Assembly (NCBI GenBank): GCA_003254885.1 | Contig: QANT01006442.1 | Location: forward strand, 1 to 21,737 | Direction: 5' to 3' | Source of the DNA: Purshia tridentata | Taxonomy: Eukaryota; Streptophyta; Magnoliopsida; Rosales; Rosaceae | Length of the DNA stretch: 21,737 nucleotides | Part shown: positions 1 to 9,700 of the stretch, in pieces | Position numbering within the stretch: position 1 is the stretch's first letter | Layout of the letters: each line of letters starts with the position of its first letter | The notes under the pieces: model-generated | The model's input: only the letters and a program-made list of their open reading frames with translations | Databases searched by the model: none | Told to the model about the DNA's origin: nothing | Translations under genes and position numbers: made by a program

Positions 1-1
1 C

Positions 2-88
2 GTCTTCAGCGGGTCGTATGGATCTCTCATCGACAGCTTGCCTAAAGCTCTCGTTGAACCCATTCTTAGAGAAGAAAGCAATTTCTAA
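2..88 (+). pseudogene. Possible C-terminal coding tail cut by the window edge
   Basis: The second frame is open from the window edge to a TAA at 86-88 and reads SLPKALVEPILREESNF at its end. The composition looks more like protein than the DNA that follows, but I recognise no family. It could be the end of a gene or of an element's polyprotein outside the window, or chance. Confidence 0.2.
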
Positions 89-560
89 TGATAGTGATGT
101 GGATGTGTTGGCCTACCAGTTAAATATTCGTATTTTAAAAAACTTTTACCTTACGGAGTACGGGTCGTTACATTCCGCCTAGCAACCCAATGGATGAAGG
201 ATACGTGGTATTCAGATACTCTAAAAGGACACACAAAAGGTAAGAGGGAAGGGTACCGGTGTGGTACCAACTGAACCACCTCCGACGCTCAAGTCAGTTT
301 TGTTGTACTTGGCAGAGTAAATTAAGTGAATGAATAGTACATTCTCCTTTTCGAGGAAGAAAGTACCTCTTTTTATAGTACTTTGATGGTGCCGTCAGTG
401 ATTTGGAGAGGCGGTCGTCCAATTCGGTGATGACACGTGACATTGATGACAGACCATGCTGAGGGGGCGCCACGTGTTGTGGACAAGATTTGGAGCTTTG
501 GAGGATCGAAGCCTAGGAGGTCATATTCAAAAGGGTCGAAATCCTTAGTTGTGAGTCCTT
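89..560. repeat. LTR-like decayed repeat (low certainty)
   Basis: No coding sequence. The stretch has features seen in plant LTRs: a purine/pyrimidine mosaic, CACCTCCGACGCTCAAGTCA followed by a TTTTTATAG box, and two CACGTG-type motifs (CACGTGAC, CACGTGTT). I cannot define both ends, a primer binding site or a partner LTR, so this is only a resemblance. Confidence 0.25.
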
Positions 561-1187
561 AGGGAGTGATGGAGACTCTAGTGCAGGCGGGCAAGCTGGA
601 CGGCTTTGTGGACCCAGAGGCCACTGAGAAAGCCAAGGCAAGATGGGAAGTGCTCGGAATTTTAAGACAATACCATGGACACACCATAAGTTCACAAGTT
701 TTTGTCCATGGTTTCTACTCTCCATCAGTATTCTCTCCCAAATGCACAAGCATATCACTACCCATGCAACCAAGAGTTCAAAATAAAAAACCAACACTCA
801 AAGTCATACCTGCTTCCTTGTGATTTTGAAGACGTGTGTGACCTTCTCCCAACTCTTGGCACATACCCAATCCACCACTCCACTTCAGTCTCAGATACCT
901 GTCCACATTTCAGTATCACAATCACAAGTCTATCTTACCTGAGCATGCTCAAATCATCACATATTGAAGGACAAGTATCAACATATATCCCACACTTAAA
1001 AAAAAAAAAAATTTCAAAGGCTTACTTTTGCTTTGAAGCCAACCCACCTCAAGCAGGCATCCAACCCACTAACCTCCTACCCACTAGGCTTGGCACGCCA
1101 CAAGGATCCTACCCACCAACCCAAGTCCCAGCCAATTCAAGTACTCCCGAGAGATAAGGGATGTTGACTCTTCCACTTTTTTGCCTT
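561..1187. other. No gene recognised
   Basis: Open frames on both strands (for example + 566-823 and + 702-1157) overlap each other, match no family I know, and run through low-complexity and proline/serine-type sequence including a poly-A run at 998-1010. I treat this as intergenic or old repeat DNA. Confidence 0.5.
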
Positions 1188-1194
1188 CCAAGAC

Positions 1195-1435
1195 TTCCGA
1201 CCCACAACACTTTGGAGGATTTCAAACAAACTTTTAACTCAACAAGCTTCTCCCCGTGCCCTCCCCCCCTTCCCCCCCCAACTTCAAGAAGGCATTCGAC
1301 CCACCTTTTTCTTTCAACACTTTGGAGGATTACAAATAACTTTTAATGTCTTTCTTCACCAAGCTTGTGGCTATTTTTTGCTCCACAAAGATGCCGACCC
1401 ACTTTTCTCAGCACTTGGGAGGAATTTGAACCACC
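1195..1435. repeat. Degenerate direct repeats with CGACCCAC / CACTTTGGAGGAT core
   Basis: Three diverged copies begin near 1197, 1287 and 1388. The first two each carry a CGACCCAC motif, then CACTTTGGAGGATT and a CAAAC/CAAATAAC tail with AACTTTTAA; the third has CGACCCACTTTTC and GCACTTGGGAGGA. Spacing is about 90-100 bp. Origin unknown. Confidence 0.55.
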
Positions 1436-1487
1436 CTAAAAGTGCTTTATCAAATTTTTCTTTAGTCGATTGTAGAGTGCCTTTGAC

Positions 1488-2740
1488 TTAATCAACTTCA
1501 CCTGAGAAAACCTCTCCACTATACAAAGTAGATGATAACTTCACCTCTATGATATAATTCAGTGTCATGTTGTGCCACAATCGGGCCATCCTTTCCTTAA
1601 CGTGGTCAATGTTGTCATCTGATATATTAGATTTGTTTTCTAACTGTTCATTTTCAATGATTATATTATGCATAATTATACACGTCTTCATAATAAAACT
1701 GAGATCATTGATGCTCTATCATTTGGTGGGTTTTTTCAGAATCTATCATCTCGCCTTCAGAATTTTGAAAATCCTTTTAATATCTTTTTTGTAAGACTCT
1801 TGATATTTGCAAGTAGTTGACTAGTCTCTCCTACCAAATTATATATTGTTTCGATCAACGTAGCCCATTTAGATCCAGTCCACTAGAAAATACCTATTGT
1901 ATAATTGTTTCCATTAACTTTGTATCTAGTATGAGGGTTGCGTTTTTGCTCTTCAACATAAAAAAGATGCGAGCCATCCACGACGCTAATGTCGTTGTTG
2001 CTCCTTGGCTAGCCAAAGTTGGCATATCAGATTATCGTACCTAGCAACTACCACAATGGGTAGTTCCTCCAATCCCAATGGGGTGTAATAATGGCCTTGG
2101 TATACTCTCTGATGTCTCAATGGGCAATTCCTTTAATCCCAGTGCATAAAAATGAGACTCCCGAGCATATCTAAGAATCCATGTTTGTTGACTCTATGCA
2201 AAAGTTAGATGAAGATTAGCAATTGTTGGTGTGCGAAGATATTCTGTTTCATATAGCTACGGAATCACTCTTATGAACCTGTAGAATTCCTCATCTAGGG
2301 TATCGGCCAAGAACCTAGTGGAGAGCATTCTCAAGTCACCTTTTGCTTTAACGTGCAGCCTCATTTTCCAACATCATCTTGTCTTTGTTAAAAGTAGTTA
2401 TCGTGGTTGCATACATCTTGTAACATTTTTAGGAAAAGTAATTTCTTCATTCAATAGCGCCGACAAAATATCTCATCAATAAATCTAAAATAAGGACTGA
2501 AGTGTTTGCTCATAATTAGAATGTGGCCTACTACTCAATCTTGAGGTATATAGCGTCTTGTGTTTGATGTGCCACCTGGTACTGGATGTTCATTGAGCTG
2601 TTGATAAGCAGTTGAAGCAGTCATGACACTTATCATGATATTTATGATTTGTTGATAAATTATTGTCATTTGATTTAGAAACATCTCATCATCTGAGTTG
2701 TCGAACTCGTTGGTGGAAGACTCCTACAAATTAGTATGAG
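1488..2740 (-). pseudogene. PIF/Harbinger transposase pseudogene (HARBI1/ALP1-like, DDE_4)
   Basis: Read on the - strand, scattered frames rebuild the order of a plant PIF/Harbinger nuclease. N-terminal remnants lie at about 2400-2740, including YFRFIDEIFCRRY. At 2133-2168 MLGSLIFMHWD matches the family's MLGSIDCMHWE block, with the first catalytic Asp lost. At 1966-2020 comes PRSNNDISVVDGSHLF, the second-Asp block. Next is a GNNYTIGYFL / KWATLIETI segment, and finally CIIMHNIIIENE at about 1650-1690, the conserved C-terminal motif. Stops and frameshifts separate the blocks, so it is not functional. The - strand open frame 1488-1691 is the longest surviving piece. No terminal inverted repeats or companion Myb-like ORF were found. 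Confidence 0.8.
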
Positions 2741-2969
2741 TGAAGCGTATGTTTACCATAATCTTATCATCTTGGAAACATAAACTGCTCAGAAGTTTAT
2801 CATCATGGTAACATAAACTGCTTAGAACAAATCGTATGGTCTTATCATTTCGTAAAATACTAAAACAGTCTATGGTGGTAAAAATATATTAGTTATATTA
2901 GTACTAATTAAGTACTAAATATATATAACATTACTCACATGAACTTTTTTCACGTGACTAAAAAACCTC
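2741..2969. repeat. AT-rich spacer with a short tandem duplication
   Basis: Two 33-bp imperfect copies (about 2763-2795 and 2796-2828) share TTATCATC and ACATAAACTGCT. The rest is AT-rich with no coding signal. It may be the subterminal part of the Harbinger remnant or of the foldback element that follows. Confidence 0.5.
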
Positions 2970-3976
2970 AATCTATAGAGTACTTTTTTAATAAACCACA
3001 ACTTCTCATATTTTTTAGTCATAAACTCAAACTTTAAATTTTTTTATTTTTAAGCCACAACAAATATAATTCTTTATTAATAAACTACAAAATACATTTT
3101 TAAGTACAAAAAAAAAATTTCAACTATAAAAATGTAAAAACAAAAAAAAAATTCTATAAAAAAAACGAAGTAAAGTATAATTTTACAAAATTGTAAAGCG
3201 TAAATCTTAACATATAACGTTAGAACAAAAAAATAAAATCAAAGTGTAACTTAACAAAAACTCAAAATTAAATATTAACTTAATAAAAATTACACTTTAG
3301 AATTAAAAGAGTTACACTTTCCAATAAATATTAGTTTCTCCTTTTAATTTTAAATTGTATTTATTATAAAAAGTACAAACTATGATTAATTTTTAAGCCA
3401 CGTGGCAAATGCACAATAGGATGGTAATGCTTACCACTTTTTAAAGTGATGAACAAATTTGCTCTCATTATATATTACCTTTTAATTAATTGTAATAATT
3501 ATCTTCAAAAATTATGTATAAAGGCTTTAAAATAAAAAAAATGACAAAATAATGGCTTGAAACTAATAATAGTAAAAGCGATGGCTTAAGACCAAATAAA
3601 GAGGCAAGTTGTGGCTTAAGAATAGTTTACACCAATCTATATTAATTAATTGTTGGAGAATTTTTTTAAAGTGTAATTTTTTTATTTTTAAAATGTAATT
3701 GTTATTGAGCTAAAATTTAGTTTTAAATTTTTTTTGAGCTACATTTTAGTTTAATTTTTTGTTCTAATATCATATGTTAAGAGTTACATTTTATAATTTC
3801 GTAGAATTACACTTTACTTAATTATTTTCTTAAGATTTTTTTTTTGTTTTTATAATTTTGGAGCTGAATTTCTTTTTGTGCTTAAAAATGTATTTTGTGG
3901 TTTATTAATAAAGAACTATATTTGTTGTGGCTTAAAAATAAATAAATTTAAAATTTGGATTTATGACTAAAAAATA
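2970..3976. mobile_element. Long foldback (MITE-like) element, main part
   Basis: The left arm, about 2985-3325, is the reverse complement of about 3650-3976 over some 330 bp with many small differences. Shared blocks include ACTTAAAAATGTATTTTGT, TTTATTAATAAAGAA and TTGTTGTGGCTTAAAAATAA. The central loop of about 325 bp has no coding signal but repeats the motif GTGGCTTAAG and variants. The element is very AT-rich. The right arm appears split by the insertion at 3977-6028 and resumes at 6029. The family is not identified; with no transposase it must have been mobilised in trans. Confidence 0.75.
3968..3976. repeat. Left target-site duplication candidate of the 3977-6028 insertion
   Basis: TAAAAAATA, identical to 6029-6037. 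The 9-bp length fits Mutator-like elements. Confidence 0.5.
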
Positions 3977-4189
3977 GGATTTTTTTTTTATAAACCTATT
4001 TGGATAATTACACTATTTATAAAACCCAAACATGGAAGGTAATTACTTTGCCGGCCCACTTTTTAAAAATCTATTGGGAATTTAAATAAAAGTCTTCCAA
4101 ACTTGCCATTATTACAACCATGTCACCATTTTATTTTTTATGAGTTTTAATTGCACACCTTTCACCTTTTTGTCTTATCTTTGACTTTT

Positions 4190-4432
4190 TCATATTTTTG
4201 TATTTGTTTCTTTGCTTTCGATTACATGCTAACTTTCTAACCATGACTGATTGCACTTTTTAACTTTCTAACCATATTATTATATTTGTTTCTTTGTTTT
4301 TATATTTGTTTATTTGATTTTGATTACGTGATAACTTTCTAATCATGACTGATTGCATTTTCTAACTTTCTAGCTATATTATTATATTTGTTTCTTTGTT
4401 TTTATATTTGTTTATTTCCTTTTTCATATTTA
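4190..4432. repeat. Tandem repeat, about 102-bp unit, two copies and a partial
   Basis: ATTTGTTTCTTTG, TAACTTTCTAA and CATGACTGATTGCA recur about 102 bp apart (CATGACTGATTGCA at 4242 and 4344), and a third TTTGTTTCTTTG segment follows. T-rich, non-coding. Confidence 0.75.
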
Positions 4433-4435
4433 CAA

Positions 4436-4740
4436 GGCTGATTGTTATTGACAACCATAGCTGCACTTATATATTGTTACTGACAAGCAATAAGAATCAT
4501 AGCTTCACTTATATATTGTTATTTATAAACAATAACAATCATAACCTTACTTACATATAGTAACAATCATAACCCCATTTATATATTGATACTGACAAGC
4601 AGTAACAATCATAACCTTACTTATATATTGTGACTGGGAAGGAGTAATAATCATAGTCCACTTACATATTGTTATTGCTTGTTTACATATTATTACTAAC
4701 AAGCAATTTATCAATAATAATCATAGCCTTACTTACATTT
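4436..4740. repeat. Minisatellite, unit about 43 bp, roughly six degenerate copies
   Basis: Each unit has the form CTTATATATTGTTACTGACA, then AGCAATAACAATCATA and a CCTTA tail. Units vary in length, and one, around 4545-4580, is shortened. The array lies inside the putative Pack-MULE and is non-coding. Confidence 0.8.
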
Positions 4741-5160
4741 TCCATTTTAAATAAAGAATTGATAGCAAACCAATAATTTTTGATTAATAAATTTAAGAAC
4801 AAAGACATTCAAATATTAAGTAAAAAAAGAAATAAAAAAGAAAATAAGCAACAAAAAGAGACCGGCAAGTATTCCATCTTAGAACCAAATTAAATATACC
4901 CACAAATATAATAGATATGCGATTAAATGAAGAACCAGATATATCCAAAAAGCATCAAAATTCATATAAAATTTACATAAACACTAGTATACCCAAGAAA
5001 CACAATAAACTAAACAATAAATACCTAAGCAAAAGTAACTGGATAGCATAAGTTCATAAACTCTATCACCACCATTCACAAAATTGCAAAAGAACAAAAA
5101 TGAAAAATGGGCAAACCCAGTAATGACATCCCTGTAGAAGCCAAACAATCCACTCTTTGA
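4741..5160. other. AT-rich stretch, nothing recognised
   Basis: A-rich non-coding DNA inside the insertion at 3977-6028. No open frame of note, repeat array or known motif was seen. Confidence 0.6.
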
Positions 5161-5164
5161 CTAA

Positions 5165-5383
5165 TTACTTCCCTGTAGAACCCAAATAATCCATCAAGCT
5201 ATATGCGAAAAGATTTAATCTGACCCCTTTTTCTTCAAATCTAAACCCACCTAAGTCGTCCATATGTGTTAGTTTTTCAAGGTCGGAATCTCCTAGAACC
5301 TTTCTTTCTTGAAATGTGGTTTCACAATCAATCCAAATGTAGCTTTGTAGTATCACCATCACAAATGAAATGAGGGACTTCAC
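5165..5383 (-). pseudogene. Unidentified - strand open frame downstream of the AUX/LAX exon
   Basis: A 72-codon frame with an ATG, reading through an acidic middle (DSDLEKLTHMDDLGGFRFEE). I recognise no family. It lies 117 bp downstream of the AUX/LAX exon on the same strand, so it could be intron, another captured piece or chance. No splice acceptor links it convincingly to the exon. Confidence 0.2.
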
Positions 5384-5500
5384 TTTGTACCAAAAAGGAA
5401 GAAAAGGGTCTTTTGAAAAGATGACATTGATAGTGAATATTACGAAGAGATGAGGTATTGAGGACCAATATTAATGAATGGCTTAGACTTAATTAGTTAC

Positions 5501-5644
5501 CTGTTCATGAACAACAAATGCAATGGTTATGTACCAGGTTGTGTAAGTGGTCATTCCAAGGCCAACGAAAGACCAAAGACCATAGTTGTGGAAAAAGGGT
5601 ATGAAGACTATGGTGGCACAGCAGGCTCTGAAGATATAGGTCTG
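5501..5644 (-). pseudogene. AUX/LAX auxin influx carrier, captured exon fragment
   Basis: 48 codons on the - strand run QTYIFRACCATIVFIPFF, HNYGLWSFVGLGMTTYT, TWYITIAFVVHEQ. This matches the plant AUX1/LAX amino-acid/auxin permease block YIFGACCATTVFIPSFHNY followed by WSFLGLGMTTYTAWYL and ending HGQ. It spans about one and a half membrane segments. CAG is followed by GTAACT, so the native exon end and splice donor appear kept. Upstream homology stops at Gln, where the family would have KRTW. There is no in-frame ATG, and a TAA follows at 5489-5491, so no carrier can be made. The rest of the gene (normally about 480 residues) is absent. Identification is from memory of the family. Confidence 0.75.
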
Positions 5645-5650
5645 GCTACT

Positions 5651-6028
5651 GAAGAAATCGAACCTCAATCTCACAAAAAATCCCTAAATCAAGCTCCAAT
5701 CCATCAATCAATGTAACTGGGAAAGAAATAAAAGCAAAATTCAAAAGGGAGATTGCATAGAAATCACAGAGAGAGATGAGAGAGAGAGAATGGAGAAAGG
5801 GATAGAAGAGATATAGACCGCATCAAAGAGAGAACAAAGAGGGATAAAATGAGGTGAAGGGCAAAATTGCTTTTTGAAATATAATTAAATTAACAGGGAA
5901 TAGAAGTGGGCCAAGTGGAATAAAAACACGATTGGAAATACAACACTTGGACCAGTTGAAAAGCCCAATAAAAAAGTAGACTTTAAAAGAAAAAAGAAGC
6001 CCAAAATGAGATTATTGGTAATTTTCTA
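5651..6028 (-). other. Leader-like DNA upstream of the AUX/LAX fragment
   Basis: On the - strand this reads as a CT-rich tract (CTCTCTCTCTCATCTCTCTC around 5765-5790), then T-rich intron-like DNA ending TTTCTTCAG just before the AUX/LAX fragment. It resembles a plant 5' leader plus intron, captured with the exon or acquired separately. No coding sequence. Confidence 0.35.
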
Positions 6029-6037
6029 TAAAAAATA
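6029..6037. repeat. Right target-site duplication candidate of the 3977-6028 insertion
   Basis: TAAAAAATA, identical to 3968-3976. It lies exactly where the foldback arm sequence resumes. Confidence 0.5.
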
Positions 6038-6160
6038 TAATAAGTTGTGACTTAGTAATAAAAAATTATATTTGTTGTAGTTTAAAAATAAATAAATTTA
6101 AAATTTAAATTTATGACTAAGAAATATAATAAGTTGTTATTTATTGATAAGGTACTCTAT
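6029..6160. mobile_element. Distal right arm of the foldback element
   Basis: This stretch repeats arm sequences (TATATTTGTTG, AAAATAAATAAATTTAAAAT, TTTATGACTAA) and then matches the outer end of the left arm as far as GTACTCTAT (complement of 2975-2983). The motif AAATATAATAAGTTGT occurs twice here about 88 bp apart, so this arm has an extra tandem unit compared with the left arm. Confidence 0.65.
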
Positions 6161-6530
6161 GTTTCACAACTCTTTCTACCACTATTATTTTAGAACAAAT
6201 AAATAAATAAACAAATAAAATTGTTAATTAAATATTTACAAAGGTCAACATGTGTAAAAAGAGACTAATGACGCATTTTTGAGATATTAATTGGAGATTT
6301 ATAATATTATTGAAATATATTAATGTGGGTTGTTGAGTTTTTTTCACACCTAATATATTAGTTGAGTTTTGTCTTCTTTTTGTTAGCTTGTTGGCATTTT
6401 ACTCCTTGCAGTCTTGCTCTGTCTCTCTTTCTCCGCCCAGCCTCTTTCGCTCTGTGTGTCTCTCTCAATTTTGCCGGAAAAAGCTTGGTTTTGGTTTTTG
6501 CCGACAAAATCAAAAAGGAAAACAGTGAAG
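6161..6530 (+). promoter_or_regulatory. BIO2: BIO2 promoter and 5' leader
   Basis: AT-rich DNA leads to a pyrimidine-rich stretch (about 6405-6470, rich in CTCT), typical of plant core promoters and 5' leaders. A TATA-like CTAATATATTA lies at 6350-6360, at a reasonable distance from it. No ATG occurs between the CT stretch and 6531. The start site is inferred; no operator-like element can be named. Confidence 0.4.
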
Positions 6531-6734
6531 ATGTTTCCCATTAGGTCGGTATTGCGTGGGCAGCCAAGAGGGTCGTTGGTGGTTGTATTGCATTCTTCAT
6601 TTTATAGCTCTTTATCATCTGCAGCTGCAATTCAAGCTGAGAGAACCATCAGAGAAGGTCCTCGAAATGACTGGACCCGTGACGAGATCAAGCAAGTCTA
6701 TGCCTCTCCTGTTCTCGATCTCCTTTTCCATGGA
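6531..6734 (+). CDS. BIO2: BIO2 exon 1: presequence and N-terminal segment
   Basis: Codes residues 1-68: the mitochondrial presequence, then [13 protein letters not shown] and the LLDLLFHG-type segment that opens the conserved enzyme. It ends in phase 0 at CATGGA followed by the donor GTCAGT. The open frame runs on upstream to 6414 but contains no earlier ATG. Confidence 0.95.
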
Positions 6735-9700
6735 GTCAGTGCCCCCCCTCTTTCTCTCTTTTCCTTACTTTTTTCTTTCATTTGGAAAACTCTTGCTACC
6801 CACTGTTTGCTTGCCTGGAAAATGATGATCATTTTAATATTCCATTACATTTTCTTTTATGTTTTGTTGCTAAGAAAACTGAAAGTCATCAACAAATTTG
6901 AAAGAAAAGTACAAAGAAAATTTCAAGTTGTACTCTTTGTGCAGTGTTATATGACTAGTTCAGCTCAACTTAGACTTGCATTTGTATAAACAAGGCCTAA
7001 TGGAGCTGATTAGACCAAACGCTATGAGTTTCTTGGTGGCCGAATTGGGTCACATACTATTTCTGGTGTAGTGGAATTTATTGTTTTATTAAATAACGCA
7101 TTTTTTTGTCTTGCATTTTTCATTTTCATAATGCGTAGTTATTTGCTCTCTTGTGATTTTTTGTTTTTGTTTTAAAGTATAGGTTTCTCTTACTCTAATT
7201 TTCGACAAACATGGTAATGCCTTGAGCCTGTGTTTCAATTAGCCATTGTGAGCATGTCGAGTTTTCAGTCACCATAACCTTTGCTCTAGTTGACTTTGAA
7301 ACTCTTGTCCTTGATATGCTTGCAATATTATTATTAAATCTCTCCTTCGTATGGAAGCAGTGTTACACTGTTCAATGTGTGGAGTTTTTTAAATTATATT
7401 TATATGTAAGCAATTCTTTTTTTATTTCTTCAGATTCTGTCTTGAATTATTTTTTTCTTTCATTATATCACCGCCATATTATAGAAGTCAATATCATGCT
7501 TTTTCAGGCTCAAGTTCACAGACAAGCTCATAATTTTAGGGAAGTGCAGCAGTGTACTCTCCTCTCTATCAAGACTGGTGGGTGTAGCGAGGATTGTTCA
7601 TATTGTCCTCAATCCTCCCGGTATGACACAGGACTAAAGGCGCAGAAGCTTATGACAAAAGAGGATGTTATAAAGGCAGCAAAAAAGGTCAATTTCTTTA
7701 TCTTGTAACCTTGCAATGCATTTAAGAGCTAAGATTATTATAAGTATCCATAAGCAATTACAACTCTTGTCATGCTTGAATGGGGCTGTATGTTCTAAAT
7801 TCATTACAATAAGATCGCATTTGTTCAACCTACAATAACTAGCCTTACTGTTTCTTTGTTAAATATAGGCATATTTCCTTCTTGAATAGGAAACTTAAAG
7901 ACTGTAGCAGAAGTTGCAGAACTGCTGATGCAATTGGTGATAAATAGAAACAGCACTCTTGAATATTCTAAGATGTGATATAGGTGGTTTGATTATTGAA
8001 AGTGTATAACTAATATGTTAGGACTTTTAAGGTGGAAAGATGTCTGTCAGAAAAGAATTTAGGAATTTTCTAAAGTTCTTTAAACAGTACTATAGCTTAG
8101 TCTACCAAAGTGATTGAAACATGCGTCACAACAATAACATGGTAAGAATTTGATGGTCTTGCATGAATTGTCATAAGTGAGGTATGCAATTAGAGGAAGG
8201 TCAAGGGGAATCAATCCCGAATACAAAAACTGGAAGCATGCAGTTTGTGTGTTAATCCTCTTATCGATGAAGTCTCTCACCAATGAGGTTTCCTGGATAA
8301 CAATGAAATTACAAGTGCTTAAGGGTCCTAGATTTTTTGGTATGTGCATTGGTTCTTTATATGCAATAAAATTAAATTTTTATTGTGAGTTATAGAGTGT
8401 TTTTAATAATGTAGCCCTTGATAACTAACAGCCTACCCTTGCAAGCCTAGAGAGTGAACCAAAAGGTGGACTGGCTCCTCCTCCCTCATCAAGTGAGAGA
8501 GCATTTTCATATGTAACTTGTATTACAAGAGATTTATCCGATCTTTGCATCACAGAGATTTGTCCCTACAACTATAATGTTTGTTATATGAGAGGTTTTC
8601 TTCTTGAAACTTGTATGTCTCTTTGAAATAATCAACTATGCTGCATGCACCAGAGCATGTTCATAATACCTTTGATGACCAATTTACACACCATCCTTGT
8701 TATAGTCCGGTTTACTATAAATTTGAACTTTTGACAGTGGATTTTCTCTCTTTTTAATTTATTGGTCTAAATATAAATGATGATACCTCTCATTTAATTT
8801 TCAATTGCTTGACCTCTGCTGTATGAGTACTACTTTGTTAGCGCCAGGAATTTTATAGAGACAAACAAGATTGGGCCTTTCTGATTTTATATTGTAGAAT
8901 TGGCTCAAGTTGTCCAAGCTCTTATTTAATTTCCATCTGCGAAAATCAATTGAACAGCACTATTTATGATTCCTGCAAATGAATCAATTACATTCACACC
9001 TTGAAGTCAGTAATGTCCTAATCTTTAACATATTTCATTATTTTTCAGGCAAAAGAGGCTGGTAGCACACGTTTTTGCATGGGTGCTGCATGGAGGGATA
9101 CAGTAGGAAGAAAGACAAACTTTAATCAGATCCTTGAATATGTAACAGAAATAAGGTAATAAAGCATCATATATTGCATACATTTAGCAGTTGGGAAGGC
9201 GAGGCTTTTTTTTCAATACAGAACATGAATTTCATTAAACGCACAAGACTTTGGATCATTTTTTTTTCTGTATTAGAACTCAAGGTCATTAGATTTTAAT
9301 TAATTTATTGATTACTCAATGTAATCAAGAAGCCAAGAAAGAGACATAGGTTTGTTCATCTCTCTTCTACCTAAACTTGGATGAAATGAGTGAATTTTTT
9401 TGTAGTTGTCAAATGAAACAGCTGGAAGGTAAAATGCATTACAGTCGATGAGGCAATGTGATATAAGCTCCATAATTGTATATCATGGTCCAGGACTGCA
9501 TCTACATATTTGAGAAGAGGGAAATAAAGTGCATTACATTGAGTTGAAAGTCATGTGAGAGTAATAATATGATATAAGTGTAGGATGGTTATGTTGAAAT
9601 AACTTCTATTATTTTAATTTTTCTGGTGGTTTGGTGCTAGGGGGCCCCCATCTGAGTATTGCTGATAAGACTATCTTTGCATTATTATCTAACTGTGTAA

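Larger units (their letters stand above)
3977..6028 (-). mobile_element. Putative Pack-MULE-like insertion carrying an AUX/LAX exon
   Basis: A 2052-bp segment flanked by perfect 9-bp direct repeats TAAAAAATA (3968-3976 and 6029-6037), the size of a Mutator-like target duplication. It interrupts the foldback arm: removing it rejoins TATGACTAAAAAATA with TAATAAGTTGTG, as in the left arm. Terminal inverted similarity is weak (GGATAATTACAC at 4002 against GAAAATTACC read inward from 6026). It contains no transposase. Inside are tandem repeats (4200-4740), AT-rich DNA and, on the - strand, a CT-rich leader-like tract (about 5760-5850) followed by an AUX/LAX exon. The 9-bp repeat is AT-rich, so chance is not excluded. 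Confidence 0.5.

Noticed and set aside
702..1157. 151-codon + strand open frame
   Set aside because: It matches no family, overlaps another frame, passes through a poly-A run and has low-complexity composition.
4436..4740. Possible CRISPR-like array
   Set aside because: Repeats are degenerate, have no unique spacers of constant length, and the genome is a plant's.
4002..6027. Alternative insertion ends at GGATAATTACAC (4002) and 6027
   Set aside because: The inverted similarity is short and no 9-bp duplication fits these ends, while 3977-6028 has a perfect one; kept only as a weak terminal-repeat signal.
6414..6530. N-terminal extension of the BIO2 frame upstream of 6531
   Set aside because: The frame is open but has no ATG before 6531, and the sequence is CT-rich 5' leader with no likeness to BIO2.
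8080..8395. Open frames on both strands in BIO2 intron 2
   Set aside because: They mirror each other, match nothing known and lie inside a clean GT-AG intron.
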